NCBI RefSeq assembly: GCF_003991425.1
Contig: NZ_CP034346.1
Coordinates: 6,315,501-6,379,500 of the forward strand
Source of the DNA: Paenibacillus lutimineralis
GTDB lineage: Bacteria; Bacillota; Bacilli; Paenibacillales; Paenibacillaceae
Length of the DNA stretch: 64,000 nucleotides
Reading direction: 5' to 3'
Notes under the pieces: generated by a model
The model's input: the letters and a program-made list of their open reading frames with translations, nothing else
Database searches by the model: none
Told to the model about the DNA's origin: nothing
In this document: in pieces, positions 35,437 through 43,816 of the stretch
How positions within the stretch are numbered: the first letter of the stretch is position 1
How the letters are laid out: each line of letters opens with the position of its first letter
Translations under genes and position numbers: made by a program

Positions 35437-38400
35437 TTATTGTTTCAAAGTTATCCGTTTGCGGCCTAACCATACACCTAGAGCGATCAGTCCGAGTCCC
35501 GCCAAATAGAACGGATAACGGCTTGCTTCACCCGTTTTCGGAAGCGTCGATACTGAAATCTCCGATGTCGGAGTTTTCGATCCCGGCGTTTGTAATGCCG
35601 GCTTCTCCGGTTCCGACTTCTCCGGTTCCGATTTCTGTAGTTCCGGTTCGCCTCTTGGGATGTCTTCATCCGCCAATTCTACTTCGCCAGGCGGCGTCCC
35701 AGGATTGGATGGAGTTATCGGAGGCTGTCCCTCTGTCGGATGATTCGGTGTTCCTGGATCCGATGGATTGCTCGGATTGCCGGGACTTCCCGGATTCGAT
35801 GGATTGCCTGGATTTCCAGGATTCCCTGGGTCGGTTGGTTCTGAAGGCTCGCCAGGTTTAACAGGCTCTTCCTTATAGTTCGTTACGGTTATTTTCTTCA
35901 CATTGCCTTCGCTCGTAATACTGGAGTCGATCGTTACGCTCCACGTCGCCTGCTCGATCTTATATCCTTCTGGAGCTGCCAGCTCCTCTAAAATATAGTC
36001 GTCATACAGCAGCTTCGTAAACAGGATTTTGCCGTCCGCATCCGTTGTTTTTACGATCGGCGTCCGTTTGCCCGCTTTATCGTAAAGCGCGAACTTCGCT
36101 CCGGCCAGCAGCTTCGTCTTATCATCACGGTCAACCTTTGTCACTTCCAGGCTGCCCGTTACGCCGCCTCCCGACCCTGAACCAGAGGAAGTACGGACAA
36201 TAATCTCTTCCGTCGTTTCCCTTAGTTCAGTCTTCAGCTGATCTCCTTGAAGCGCAACTTTATTCTGTACTGCTTCTTTATCTTCAGCAGTAATGAATGA
36301 TTGATATTCCAAAATATAAGCCGTGGAGATGTCTTTCATGAACTTTAATTCAAACATCTCTTGATCTCCGTCAAGCCTTATAACGGTTAACGTGTAGTCC
36401 TCGCCTTTTGTCAACTCTTCAGCTTTGACAGTTTTACCGTCTGCATTGACTTTGGTTGCATACAGATGAAATGAATCCTCGATCAAAACTTGGTTCACAC
36501 TTGGATAATCGATAATTGTGGCGTTGGAAATATGCGACTGGCCTTCATTGATTCGAATCGACCAATCGATTTTGTTTCCGTTTTGGGCACCGCTTTTCTT
36601 CACATATTCGCCGCCGTGTGGAACCGCTACGCTGCCGTTCCATGTGGCCGCTTTATCACTGCCGTTCCACAGCTCAGCGGTATTATGAATATCCTTGACG
36701 ATCAGCGCGCCTTGCAGCGATGTTCTGAACTCGATCCAGTATGCGGATGAGATTGGGCTGGTAAAATGAATGGACAATTGGTTTCCGTTCGCTTCAGACG
36801 GTTCCGTCAACTTATATTGAGAAGCTGGAACCTCATTGCCCTTTGCAACACCATTCCGTTCCCCTGTCAGTTTCATCTCGTATACCTTAACCGAATTTGG
36901 TACAAGCTTCTGATCATGTTTCAGAACATCCGTTACGATCGCTTTGTCAAACGAGTCGAGATTGTAGTTCATCTTGATGTTCCAGGTAATCTCTTTACCA
37001 ATAGGGTCGTAGCTGCCGTCTTTGCCACCGTTGTTTTTCATATAGTCGTCGGCGCCGAAGCTTGCATCCCGATCTTTCAGCTCTTTTTTCTTGCCTTCCT
37101 CGATCCACGTCATGGAGGCTCTGTTCATAAAGTCCAGATTGCGTTCCTTCAGCCAGTCGATGTTAAACTTCGTTTCATACAAGATCGTATACGTGGTGTC
37201 AACGGGCTTTAAGAACTGGATTATAAATCCGTTACGTTTATTATTATCGTACTTGACCTCATAATTAGTCTCAGGAACGACTTCCCCGTCCGCTTCTATG
37301 ATCACTGAATCCGGAACGAATTCGAGGCCGCCTTGCGGGAACGTATCCGTAATGGCTACATTCTCCATGCTGTACTTGCTGCCGTCCGGCTTTTTATCGC
37401 CGTTGATCATAATAACCCACTTCGCCGTTTTGCTGGCAAAATCGACTGTCCAGACTCCTTTGACCAGACCGCGGCTTCCTTGGGTCGGGGTTACTACTTC
37501 TTTAAAGGATTCACCCGATACGACCTTGTTTTTTACCTGCTGCCCATCAGCAATCGTCCGATCGACCGGCTTCGTTTGGTAAACGACCGTATACGGAGAA
37601 TCGATATCTTTCTTGAATTCGAGTTTGAATCCGTTCGTACCTATTGTAGCGGTGTATTCATCCGTTGAAAGCAAATCTTTGACATCGGTCGAGTCCCCTT
37701 TGTACACCTTCAGCGAATCGTCAACCAATATATGGATCTCACTGAATTCATCCGTGATGACCGCTTGGTCTCTCGGAATCTTCTTCTCGCTGAAATTGTA
37801 TTTCACAGTCCAAGCGATGATTCCTGTGTCCATATCCTGGTTATACCATTTTTCCAAAAATTCACCGCGGTTCACCGTTACCGTAGCGGTCGAATGGGTA
37901 TCTTCCATCCCGTCGCCAGACAGCGCAGCAGTGTTCTCAAATTGCAACTGCTCGTTAGTAAGCTTCGTCGAAAAGCGAATCTCGTAGGCTTTGCTGATTG
38001 TCTCATCCTGGAACGCAAGCACCAGTTTGGCGGCGCCGTCCGTTTCAACCGTATACTTGCCGGCCTCTACCTTATCGCCAAGGACCGTTGATCCGTGGCC
38101 GTTAACCTGCAAGTGGTAAACCTCTACAGAATCGGCGATGAGTTCCAATCCTTCAGGCATTACGTCCGTGATGACCGCATGCTTGATTTTATCCAGCGAC
38201 TTGTTGACCTGAACCGTCCAATCAATCCGGTCCTTGCCAATTGCTGTCCCTTGCTTATCGATCAGCTTTCCACCCTGGGGTTTCAGATTCACGATAATGG
38301 TCTGGACTCCGCTTTTTATCTGAATGGCAATAATGATTTCTGTACTTCCCTCAATGATTTCCTTTGTAAACTCGGTGCGAATTTCCAGCTTGCCGCTTAC

Positions 38401-38928
38401 ATTGGAATGGCTCTCAACATAATCGTTGAAAGTCATGACAACTTTCCCGTTCTGATCGACCGTAAATCTGCCAACTTCGCCTTGATCGGCTACGAGCGGT
38501 GCGTCAATGTCCGTAAAAATCTCAAACTGAGACGGCAGCTCGAAGGTAAATATATCCCCGCTCTTATAGCCGTGTCCGTTCGAAAGCTCCCATTCGTAGC
38601 TTAGATTGACAGCTGCACCAATGTCCAGGTTGCCGTCCGGATTATAAGTCGCATCAATCACGGTACCATTCATGTCGGTTAACACAACTTTTGTTAAAAT
38701 ACTCTCTGTATCGGCGACAGGCGCCGACGAGTCATAGATGTCATCCGTCTTTCCATACTCTGATTCCTGCACACTTTCCTGCACGGTTTCTTGTACAGTT
38801 TCCTGTACGGCTTCTTGCACTGTTTCCTGCACGCTTGCCGATGCATTGGCCGTCCAGGTGGATACGCCAAACAGCGATTGAATCAGAAGCAGCAGGGCCA
38901 CAATGATTCCACTTATTTTTTTCTTCAT
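35437..38928 (-). CDS. LPXTG-anchored collagen-adhesin-like surface protein
   Basis: Sortase-anchored adhesin of 1163 residues. Order: signal peptide ([20 protein letters not shown]), a short VQE[T/S/A]-repeat (about 33-56), an N-terminal adhesin-like region, five or more homologous blocks of the form IDWTVQVN...[21 protein letters not shown] (about 140 residues apart, as in Cna/collagen-binding-like domains), one SpaA/Cna-B prealbumin-like domain (about 955-1045) of the kind that forms internal isopeptide bonds, a Pro/Asn/Gly linker, and LPKTGE with a hydrophobic stretch and a KRITLKQ tail. It lies downstream of a c-di-GMP-controlled transglutaminase gene. No sortase gene is in the window. 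Confidence 0.93.
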   Translation of the reverse strand: MKKKISGIIVALLLLIQSLFGVSTWTANASASVQETVQEAVQETVQETVQESVQESEYGKTDDIYDSSAPVADTESILTKVVLTDMNGTVIDATYNPDGNLDIGAAVNLSYEWELSNGHGYKSGDIFTFELPSQFEIFTDIDAPLVADQGEVGRFTVDQNGKVVMTFNDYVESHSNVSGKLEIRTEFTKEIIEGSTEIIIAIQIKSGVQTIIVNLKPQGGKLIDKQGTAIGKDRIDWTVQVNKSLDKIKHAVITDVMPEGLELIADSVEVYHLQVNGHGSTVLGDKVEAGKYTVETDGAAKLVLAFQDETISKAYEIRFSTKLTNEQLQFENTAALSGDGMEDTHSTATVTVNRGEFLEKWYNQDMDTGIIAWTVKYNFSEKKIPRDQAVITDEFSEIHILVDDSLKVYKGDSTDVKDLLSTDEYTATIGTNGFKLEFKKDIDSPYTVVYQTKPVDRTIADGQQVKNKVVSGESFKEVVTPTQGSRGLVKGVWTVDFASKTAKWVIMINGDKKPDGSKYSMENVAITDTFPQGGLEFVPDSVIIEADGEVVPETNYEVKYDNNKRNGFIIQFLKPVDTTYTILYETKFNIDWLKERNLDFMNRASMTWIEEGKKKELKDRDASFGADDYMKNNGGKDGSYDPIGKEITWNIKMNYNLDSFDKAIVTDVLKHDQKLVPNSVKVYEMKLTGERNGVAKGNEVPASQYKLTEPSEANGNQLSIHFTSPISSAYWIEFRTSLQGALIVKDIHNTAELWNGSDKAATWNGSVAVPHGGEYVKKSGAQNGNKIDWSIRINEGQSHISNATIIDYPSVNQVLIEDSFHLYATKVNADGKTVKAEELTKGEDYTLTVIRLDGDQEMFELKFMKDISTAYILEYQSFITAEDKEAVQNKVALQGDQLKTELRETTEEIIVRTSSGSGSGGGVTGSLEVTKVDRDDKTKLLAGAKFALYDKAGKRTPIVKTTDADGKILFTKLLYDDYILEELAAPEGYKIEQATWSVTIDSSITSEGNVKKITVTNYKEEPVKPGEPSEPTDPGNPGNPGNPSNPGSPGNPSNPSDPGTPNHPTEGQPPITPSNPGTPPGEVELADEDIPRGEPELQKSEPEKSEPEKPALQTPGSKTPTSEISVSTLPKTGEASRYPFYLAGLGLIALGVWLGRKRITLKQ
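38762..38834 (-). repeat. In-frame 12-bp tandem repeat in adhesin
   Basis: About six copies of a 12-base unit (minus strand consensus GTGCAGGAAACA) encode [12 protein letters not shown]. The repeat lies just after the signal peptide, where slippage would change the length in steps of four residues without breaking the frame. Confidence 0.8.
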
Positions 38929-39047
38929 GATCTCTCCTCAGTCTCTACATCACCCTCATAATGTTCGGTTCCGATCTTGCTTACCGTGCGCAAATCGGGC
39001 CATATATTCCATTGAATTGTATGCCGATAAGGGACCTGCCAGTCCAT
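38925..39047 (-). CDS. 40-codon leader ORF overlapping the adhesin start
   Basis: An ATG just after GGAGGTG opens a frame of 40 codons (MDWQVPYRHTIQWNIWPDLR and onwards) whose TGA overlaps the adhesin ATG by four bases (ATGA). The ribosome site is only two bases from the ATG, closer than usual. It may be an upstream peptide coupling translation to the adhesin, or chance. A -10-like TATAAT lies upstream, near 39125. Confidence 0.3.
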   Translation of the reverse strand: MDWQVPYRHTIQWNIWPDLRTVSKIGTEHYEGDVETEERS

Positions 39048-39163
39048 CACCTCCACTTATTTCTATTGGCGCACGATTCATTGTGCTTGTTTTTTCCTTC
39101 AGAACCAAAGGGCTTCTTGCATTATACCGACCAGATCTTTACAATTTCTAGACAAACTCAAAC

Positions 39164-39190
39164 AAGCCTTGGACCTTTCGTCCAAAGCTT
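39164..39190 (-). terminator. Terminator of the transglutaminase gene
   Basis: AAGCTTTGGAC pairs with GTCCAAGGCTT (one mismatch) around a GAAAG loop, followed on the minus strand by GTTTGAGTTTGT. It separates the transglutaminase gene from the adhesin, which therefore probably also has its own promoter; some read-through is possible. Confidence 0.7.
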
Positions 39191-39208
39191 GGGTTAATCG
39201 TATACTGA

Positions 39209-40009
39209 TTAGTAATATTTAGCTGCCGAATAGAGAGAGGCGTCTTTAATCATTTTAAATTCGGCCCCTCTGACTTTCCAGCTTGCATCGACGGTTGTGT
39301 CAATGGTTACCCACTTCCCGTTCAAATAAACTTCATTCCAGGCGTGGTAAACATCGACGTATTGCGATGTTCCCATAACCAGCTTGGCCGGAATGTCGAT
39401 GCTCCGCAGCATGGAAGCGAATAGGGAGGCATAGTCGTAGCATATCCCCTTCTGCCCTGCAATCGTACGGTTGATATCGGGAAGGTAGTCCGTCAACTTG
39501 CTGGATGCAATAGCTTTGTCATATTGGATCGTCCCGATAATATATTCGTAAACAGCCTGTACCTTCTCTTCGTCGGATTGGGTAGACCGAGTTAGCTTCT
39601 TCGCAAGCTGAACAGCCTTGTCCCTTTCGTTCCAATCGATATTCTGTACAGAGTTCAAAAACACTTTGCTGTCATTCGTCAGTTGAAGCGTAACTGGCGC
39701 TTCCTGAACGATCTGATATTTGGTGCCGCTGACTTGTTCCAGCACGATGACCGTGTAATCACCGTTACCCATCTGAAGTGGAAATGCTTCCTGCTGTTTG
39801 TTCGGCGAAAGCACATATGTATAATTATCTTGACCTTTCGTGATCATGAGCTTCGTCTTGACATCGGCTTTTACGTCATATCGAATGACAACCGCACCAC
39901 GGTCCAGTTGCTCCAAGCCCAGCCAATCCTCAGATTGTGCAGCTTGTACAGCCGGGGCCCACATCAGTAACGCAAAAAGTCCTACAATAACGAAGACTAC
40001 GTTACGCAT
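39209..40009 (-). CDS. Secreted transglutaminase-like protein
   Basis: Exported protein of 266 residues. The signal peptide MRNVVFVIVGLFALLMWAPA (cleavage near VQAA) precedes a beta-rich region and a C-terminal transglutaminase-like core. The catalytic Cys is in GQKGICYDYASLFASML, the His in YHAWNEVYLNGKW and the Asp in TIDTTVDAS. Such proteins act as cysteine proteases or crosslinkers at the cell surface. The ATG at 40009 follows AAGGGAG. Two class I c-di-GMP riboswitches precede it, so its expression should follow the cell's c-di-GMP level. Confidence 0.9.
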   Translation of the reverse strand: MRNVVFVIVGLFALLMWAPAVQAAQSEDWLGLEQLDRGAVVIRYDVKADVKTKLMITKGQDNYTYVLSPNKQQEAFPLQMGNGDYTVIVLEQVSGTKYQIVQEAPVTLQLTNDSKVFLNSVQNIDWNERDKAVQLAKKLTRSTQSDEEKVQAVYEYIIGTIQYDKAIASSKLTDYLPDINRTIAGQKGICYDYASLFASMLRSIDIPAKLVMGTSQYVDVYHAWNEVYLNGKWVTIDTTVDASWKVRGAEFKMIKDASLYSAAKYY

Positions 40010-40026
40010 GTTATAAAACTCCCTTC

Positions 40027-40110
40027 GGTGGCCAGGCTGCCATTGACATTTCGTCAAGAAGGCCCTGTAGCTTTGCGTCCTTGTCTTTCGACAAGTTTGC
40101 CATTATCGTA
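40027..40110 (-). promoter_or_regulatory. c-di-GMP-I riboswitch (GEMM), proximal copy
   Basis: On the minus strand it shows the GEMM-I core: ATAATGGCAAACTTG, GAAA tetraloop-type hairpin, GGACGCAAAGC, AGGGCC, a second hairpin and ATGGCAGCC followed by the pairing strand TGGCCACC. The aptamer ends 18 bases before the ATG of the transglutaminase gene, next to the AAGGGAG ribosome site, so this copy is well placed to control translation. The copy at 40174 matches it in almost every base. Confidence 0.92.
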
Positions 40111-40173
40111 TTAGAGTTTCACAGATTTTAATGAATGCTTGTCCAATAAAAAACAAAAAAAGCATATTCGTTC

Positions 40174-40255
40174 GGTAGCTGGCTGCCATTGACATTTCGT
40201 CAAGAAGACCCTATAGCTTTGCGTCCTTGTCTTTCGACAAGTTTGCCATTATCGT
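40174..40255 (-). promoter_or_regulatory. c-di-GMP-I riboswitch (GEMM), distal copy
   Basis: The same GEMM-I aptamer core: GATAATGGCAAACTTG, GGACGCAAAGC, AGGGTC, ATGGCAGCC and the pairing strand AGCTACC. Shortly downstream the minus strand reads GCTTTTTTTGTTTTTT, a T-tract that could belong to an intrinsic terminator controlled by this copy. Tandem GEMM-I aptamers allow sharper or two-input regulation. Confidence 0.92.
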
Positions 40256-40280
40256 GAGTAGCTTTCTATTAAGTAAATCT

Positions 40281-40309
40281 ATCATATCAAACAACTCTAT
40301 TTCCATCAA
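40281..40309 (-). promoter_or_regulatory. Promoter of the riboswitch-transglutaminase transcript
   Basis: TTGATG (40304-40309) and TATGAT (40281-40286) on the minus strand are separated by 17 bases, a good SigA-type promoter. Transcription would start about 20 bases before the distal aptamer. Confidence 0.6.
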
Positions 40310-40446
40310 GAGGAAATTGGCCCTCCCTCATGAGCGTAAACGTTCTCGGCATAAGTAACCGATTCTTCATTATCACAAATGATCACTCTTCTCCCATCTC
40401 GTAAGTCATTGCCTAATATCCCGCCAAGCTGAAATTTAGTTTGCTG

Positions 40447-41034
40447 TCACATATCCAGCCTTTTTCTAATTTCGTTGTCTTTAATAGGGTAAATTCTTTC
40501 TACTGGTAGATTCTTGGAATTTAGTTTCCCCTGCTTTCGCTGTATATTCCATTTCTTCACAAGCGGTGTCAAATCCTCAATGCGGTAAATTCCATCGGCG
40601 AGAAATTCTTTTAAGGTGATTCCTTTTAGACCGATTTGAATGGCTGCACGATTTATGGAATTGCCGTTCACATTTCTATCGGGATCCCACTGGCAATAAA
40701 CTGTTGTTTCCTCAAATGCCTTTTCCCATTGAGTTGAACCTTTGTATATCATTGAGTCTGGTGAGGTTAGCACCGCTTTCCTCAACAATTCATTAAATTT
40801 TTCCATATGTACATCCAGAGCCAAAATACATTCCTGATTTTTCTTTGTCCCCCAATTAGACCGATACATCATCCACAAAAAGGATGGTTTTATCCATGTC
40901 ATGCGATTAATATTGAAGCTTTCGCCGAAAGTCTGTAAGGCAACTGCTTCTTTTGCTATTACTGGATTATACGCCTGATAAACCCGAATACATTGTCTAT
41001 CATATTGTGCAAATACCTCTTTTATATATTCCAT
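40447..41034 (-). CDS. DUF4291 protein
   Basis: Soluble protein of 195 residues that matches the DUF4291 pattern: CIRVYQAYNPVIAKEAVALQ, RMTWIKPSFLWMMYRSNWGTK and a later QWDPDRNVNGN. The family is widespread in bacteria but uncharacterised. AGGGAG lies before the ATG. It is monocistronic on the minus strand. Confidence 0.82.
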   Translation of the reverse strand: MEYIKEVFAQYDRQCIRVYQAYNPVIAKEAVALQTFGESFNINRMTWIKPSFLWMMYRSNWGTKKNQECILALDVHMEKFNELLRKAVLTSPDSMIYKGSTQWEKAFEETTVYCQWDPDRNVNGNSINRAAIQIGLKGITLKEFLADGIYRIEDLTPLVKKWNIQRKQGKLNSKNLPVERIYPIKDNEIRKRLDM

Positions 41035-41358
41035 GTTGTCTCCCTAAATTCCGATTTGTCGCACTGCGTCATTAAATGTAGCAAGCGGCCTGTCTTCCTT
41101 CTAAACTATACCCTCTTATATAGGGTCCCTTTAACTACTAACAAGACATATTCTCATGCAAAACTAAGATTTAGAAGTACGCATTAGGCGTTCCCTTGAT
41201 TATAGCTCTAAATCACAGAGTTCTCACCCGCAACACACAGCACTCCACCTGCATTGAAGTATCAACAATGTTCGGTACTCCCAAAGTAATTATGACCGAA
41301 TAAGGAGATTGGGAACAAGTGGAACGTATGGCAATACGAATTTTACCCCAATTACCAA
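41035..41358. other. Intergenic region, nothing recognised
   Basis: About 320 bases between the DUF4291 gene and the repeat copy at 41359. Read on both strands it shows no plausible gene, hairpin with T-tract or known RNA motif. It presumably contains the DUF4291 promoter. Confidence 0.5.
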
Positions 41359-41410
41359 ATTTTCGCTATCACTTATGATACCGTTCAGCTTAACGGTTCT
41401 ATCAGAGAAA
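41359..41410 (+). repeat. Dispersed palindromic repeat, copy 4
   Basis: TTTTCGCTATCACTTATGAT, then ACCGTTCAGCTTAACGGTTC and a degenerate right end. It directly abuts the T-tract of the XRE gene terminator. Confidence 0.65.
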
Positions 41411-41415
41411 AATAC

Positions 41416-41440
41416 AAAAAAAGAGCTGCCGCAGCAGCTC
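41416..41440 (-). terminator. Terminator of the XRE gene
   Basis: A perfect 7-bp stem (GAGCTGC/GCAGCTC, 4-base loop) followed on the minus strand by seven T residues. It is 25 bases after the XRE stop. Confidence 0.9.
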
Positions 41441-41465
41441 CTTTGACAATCAAGACAGTATAAAT

Positions 41466-41807
41466 TTAATTCAACTGCTCATCCAGCATAGCGTCGATTA
41501 CTTTCAATACCCTTTTCTGCTCATTAACACTCTTGCCTCGAAGCCTATCCACGATTTCTGAGAGTATAGACTCGCTTCCCTCTCCGCTCACAGGTTGGAT
41601 ATAACTAAAGAACTCTACCATCGAGAGGTCGAGCGCGTTTGTAATTTTAGATAGTACCACGACAGAACATACTTTTTCTGAACGCTCCAGCTTACCAATA
41701 TAAGTCTCGTGTATCTCAGCTTTACTTGCAAGCTCCTCTTGGCTAAGTCCACGTTGTTTTCGGAAGTGCCGAATGCCTTCCCCAACCATCTTCATCAAGT
41801 CACTCAC
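41466..41807 (-). CDS. XRE-family helix-turn-helix regulator
   Basis: About 113 residues. An N-terminal HTH_3 domain (IRHFRKQRGLSQEELASKAE, IHETYIGKLERSEKV) is followed by a helical C-terminus, as in SinR-like or prophage-type regulators. The start is uncertain: GTG 41807, five bases after AGGGTGA, is preferred over upstream codons because the HTH then begins close to the N-terminus. It is divergent from the small gene at 42000, which it may control. Confidence 0.82.
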   Translation of the reverse strand: MSDLMKMVGEGIRHFRKQRGLSQEELASKAEIHETYIGKLERSEKVCSVVVLSKITNALDLSMVEFFSYIQPVSGEGSESILSEIVDRLRGKSVNEQKRVLKVIDAMLDEQLN

Positions 41808-41999
41808 AACAATCACCCTAAGCAAACCATAGACTAGACATTTGCCCACTCCAAGATACTATAGAATTTATTTTCCTAAAATATATTCCATAGGGTTCTA
41901 TTTTGATATAATAAAATTGCCTATTCAAGTACACACGATAAAGCCTATTTATACAGGCACTTCGGAACATCACCAATATTCAATTTCAAAAAGAAAGGA

Positions 42000-42209
42000 A
42001 TGAGTCCCATTAGAGTACAATGCATATTCCCCGACAATTCAAAAACGGATATCTATATTTCGGAAATTGGAGAATTTATTCGTCTTACGAAGTTAGTCAA
42101 CGGAATTACATTGGAAGAAATCAATTACAGCGTAGTCAATACAGAGCTAATTGTAGAAAAAGAAACCTTTTATATTTCCGTGTTATTGAAGCATAGACAG
42201 CTACAGTAA
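42000..42209 (+). CDS. Small uncharacterised protein
   Basis: 69 residues, with no TM helix; beta-strand-rich with KTDIYISEIGEFIRLTKLVN. AAAGGA directly abuts the ATG at 42000, which is unusual; an ATT codon at 42009 has the better spacing and could be a rare start. Divergent from the XRE gene. No family was recognised. Confidence 0.5.
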   Translation: MSPIRVQCIFPDNSKTDIYISEIGEFIRLTKLVNGITLEEINYSVVNTELIVEKETFYISVLLKHRQLQ

Positions 42210-42260
42210 GCTCAACTATCGAATAAAAGTAAAGCATGAAAACCTCCCCGATGTTGGGAA

Positions 42261-42292
42261 GATTAGGGAAGCCCCGTAAAAGTGGCCTAATC
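42261..42292 (+). terminator. Hairpin after the small gene
   Basis: GATTAGG pairs with CCTAATC over an 18-base loop that itself contains CCCC and a GTGG counterpart. It is about 50 bases past the stop of the small gene. No T-tract, so termination is uncertain. Confidence 0.4.
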
Positions 42293-42296
42293 CGAG

Positions 42297-42353
42297 AAAA
42301 ATTCACCCCTACTTTGATACGGCTCTCCTCACTGTCTGAATCGGTACATTTTA
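42297..42353 (+). repeat. Dispersed palindromic repeat, copy 5
   Basis: A divergent copy: CCCCTACTTTGATACGGCTC, then TCCTCACTGTCTGAATCGGT and ACATTTT. It is of the subtype seen at 21790 and 26375 (CTGTCTGAA in the right half). Confidence 0.6.
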
Positions 42354-42386
42354 GTGCGTTTTTCGAATTCGAGGCTTGGTCAAAGA

Positions 42387-42412
42387 AAATAGCCGTTATA
42401 TAACGGCTATTT
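42387..42412. terminator. Perfect 26-bp palindrome
   Basis: The sequence from AAATAGCCGTTATA to TAACGGCTATTT is a perfect palindrome, and plus-strand bases TTTGTAAAG follow. It can act as a terminator from either side: for the small plus-strand gene or the GyrI-like gene ending at 42605. The rest of 42413-42604 shows nothing recognisable. Confidence 0.55.
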
Positions 42413-42604
42413 GTAAAGTTCTCAGTATATCAGTAATTCCACCATTTTAATATTTCTTTTATTAATGGAAAATCAGCTGCCTCATCCGTCGTAAACTCCT
42501 TGCTATTTTTCCTGCTATTATTATTTTCTTCGCAGATGTTCTGTTTATGTGTATTTATTCACATTATATCAACTAACATTAAAGGCTACCTAAATATTGC
42601 ATTT

Positions 42605-43093
42605 TTACTCAATCGGAACATAAATATCTGTCTTGCTCTTGGCTTTGAAGTCTTTTGGTGGCTCAGTAACGTATAATTCAAAGGGGAATGAATCTCTCGG
42701 TGTGTATTCGCCTTTATTAAGTAACCAATCAGAATAAGCATATTTCCAAGCTTCTTCATACTCACCCAGCGTTAAATCATAATGTAATACTGCGTATTTT
42801 CCGCCAAAAGTCATCGTACCGATTTGTCCTTCTTCTTCAATTGCAGTATCTGATGGAACCGTCATTGCTAAACTAGTTCGTAAATTTTCTGAATCAGTTA
42901 CGAAAGGATTGTCATGGTATATAGTCATTACCTTTGTGACATTATCTTTGATTAGATCATATTTTTTTGCGAACTTGAAAAGTTCATTGAACATCTTACG
43001 ACTATTTTTTCTATACTCAACATAATTTCCCTTGAAGCGTACATAGATGACTTTCATTTCAATATTTTCTACTGTAATCGTTGGTTTTTCCAT
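42605..43093 (-). CDS. GyrI-like effector-binding protein
   Basis: Protein of 162 residues of the GyrI-like/AraC_E_bind type: MKVIYVRFKGNYVEYRKNSR, IYHDNPFVTDSENLRTSLAM and LGEYEEAWKYAYSDWLLNKG. This fold binds small ligands, often as the C-terminal half of AraC-type regulators. The ATG at 43093 lies 9 bases after GGGAG. It follows a broken araC gene by about 45 bases, so the pair probably arose as a two-part or split AraC-GyrI regulator. Confidence 0.82.
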   Translation of the reverse strand: MEKPTITVENIEMKVIYVRFKGNYVEYRKNSRKMFNELFKFAKKYDLIKDNVTKVMTIYHDNPFVTDSENLRTSLAMTVPSDTAIEEEGQIGTMTFGGKYAVLHYDLTLGEYEEAWKYAYSDWLLNKGEYTPRDSFPFELYVTEPPKDFKAKSKTDIYVPIE

Positions 43094-43136
43094 TAATATC
43101 ATCTCCCTTAACTTAAGTATAGGGAAGAACTATTTG

Positions 43137-43507
43137 CTATTTCTTGTCGTTTCTTGCTTTCCTGTATTCTAAAGGAGACATTCCTATATACTTCTTAAAA
43201 GCTTTGTTGAAGGTACTCGCATCATTGTAGCCATATTGGAGAGCAATATCTGTGATGCTCAAATCATTGCGGACTGTGAGGAATATCCCTGATCGCTCCA
43301 CTTTTATTCTAGTAACAAACTGTTTCGCCGTCTCGTCACTGTATTTTCTAAATAAACGATGGAAATGATATTTAGACATATTTACATGATTTGCTAAATC
43401 ATCAGTGAAATTTTTTCACTCAGATGGCTTTCAATATAATCTTCGGTCTTGTTCACCAATCGAATATATTCATCCATGTCTTCACGCCAATCAAGTCTTT
43501 TATTCAT
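43137..43507 (-). pseudogene. AraC-family regulator with a frameshift
   Basis: The start codes MNKRLDWREDMDEYIRLVNK and continues to SEKIS, then reads into a stop. From the next frame it continues DDLANHVNMSKYHFHRLFRK to the end at 43137 with the second HTH (DIALQYGYNDASTFNKAFKK). Inserting one base near 43405 would restore a complete AraC HTH protein of about 123 residues. No ribosome site is evident before 43507, but GTTATAAT precedes it. As it stands only the second half can be translated, from 43379. Confidence 0.75.
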
Positions 43508-43668
43508 TATAACAAACACTATGGGATTACTGGAGACCCAGTGACTTCTTCTTCAACTATCTGCCTGTTAGTGGATCAAGAAAAACTGAAATAATAACAT
43601 TTCGGTTCAACTTTTTTATAAACGGTGTAATTTTTTCAAGACTATCTCTAATATATAATAAGTTTAAA

Positions 43669-43724
43669 TTTCCGCTTTACTATCACTTATGATACGGTTC
43701 ACTGTAAGATCTATAGAGCGAAAT
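43669..43724 (+). repeat. Dispersed palindromic repeat, copy 6
   Basis: TTTCCGCTTTACTATCACTT, then ATGATACGGTTCACTGTAAG and ATCTATAGAGCGAAA. It runs directly into the terminator stem of the minus-strand S41 peptidase gene. Confidence 0.75.
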
Positions 43725-43754
43725 GAAGGACGCCTTGATTGAGCGTCCTTCATT
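43722..43754 (-). terminator. Terminator-like hairpin after the S41 peptidase gene
   Basis: AATGAAGGACGC pairs perfectly with GCGTCCTTCATT (12 bp, 9-base loop). It lies 60 bases past the peptidase stop. On the minus strand it is followed by TTTCGCTC of the repeat rather than a long T-tract. Confidence 0.65.
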
Positions 43755-43816
43755 GTCGGGACAGGGGTTTGAAGCGGTATCTCTAACGGGCAAGGCCAAC
43801 CAAACCGGTCGTCTAA

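Noticed and set aside
35523..38906. Plus-strand frames opposite the adhesin
   Set aside because: They mirror repetitive adhesin codons and have no start signals or protein-like features.
40022..40260. Direct repeat of about 85 bases first considered a mobile-element trace
   Set aside because: Both copies match the conserved GEMM-I aptamer core in the correct orientation before a gene, so they are tandem riboswitches.
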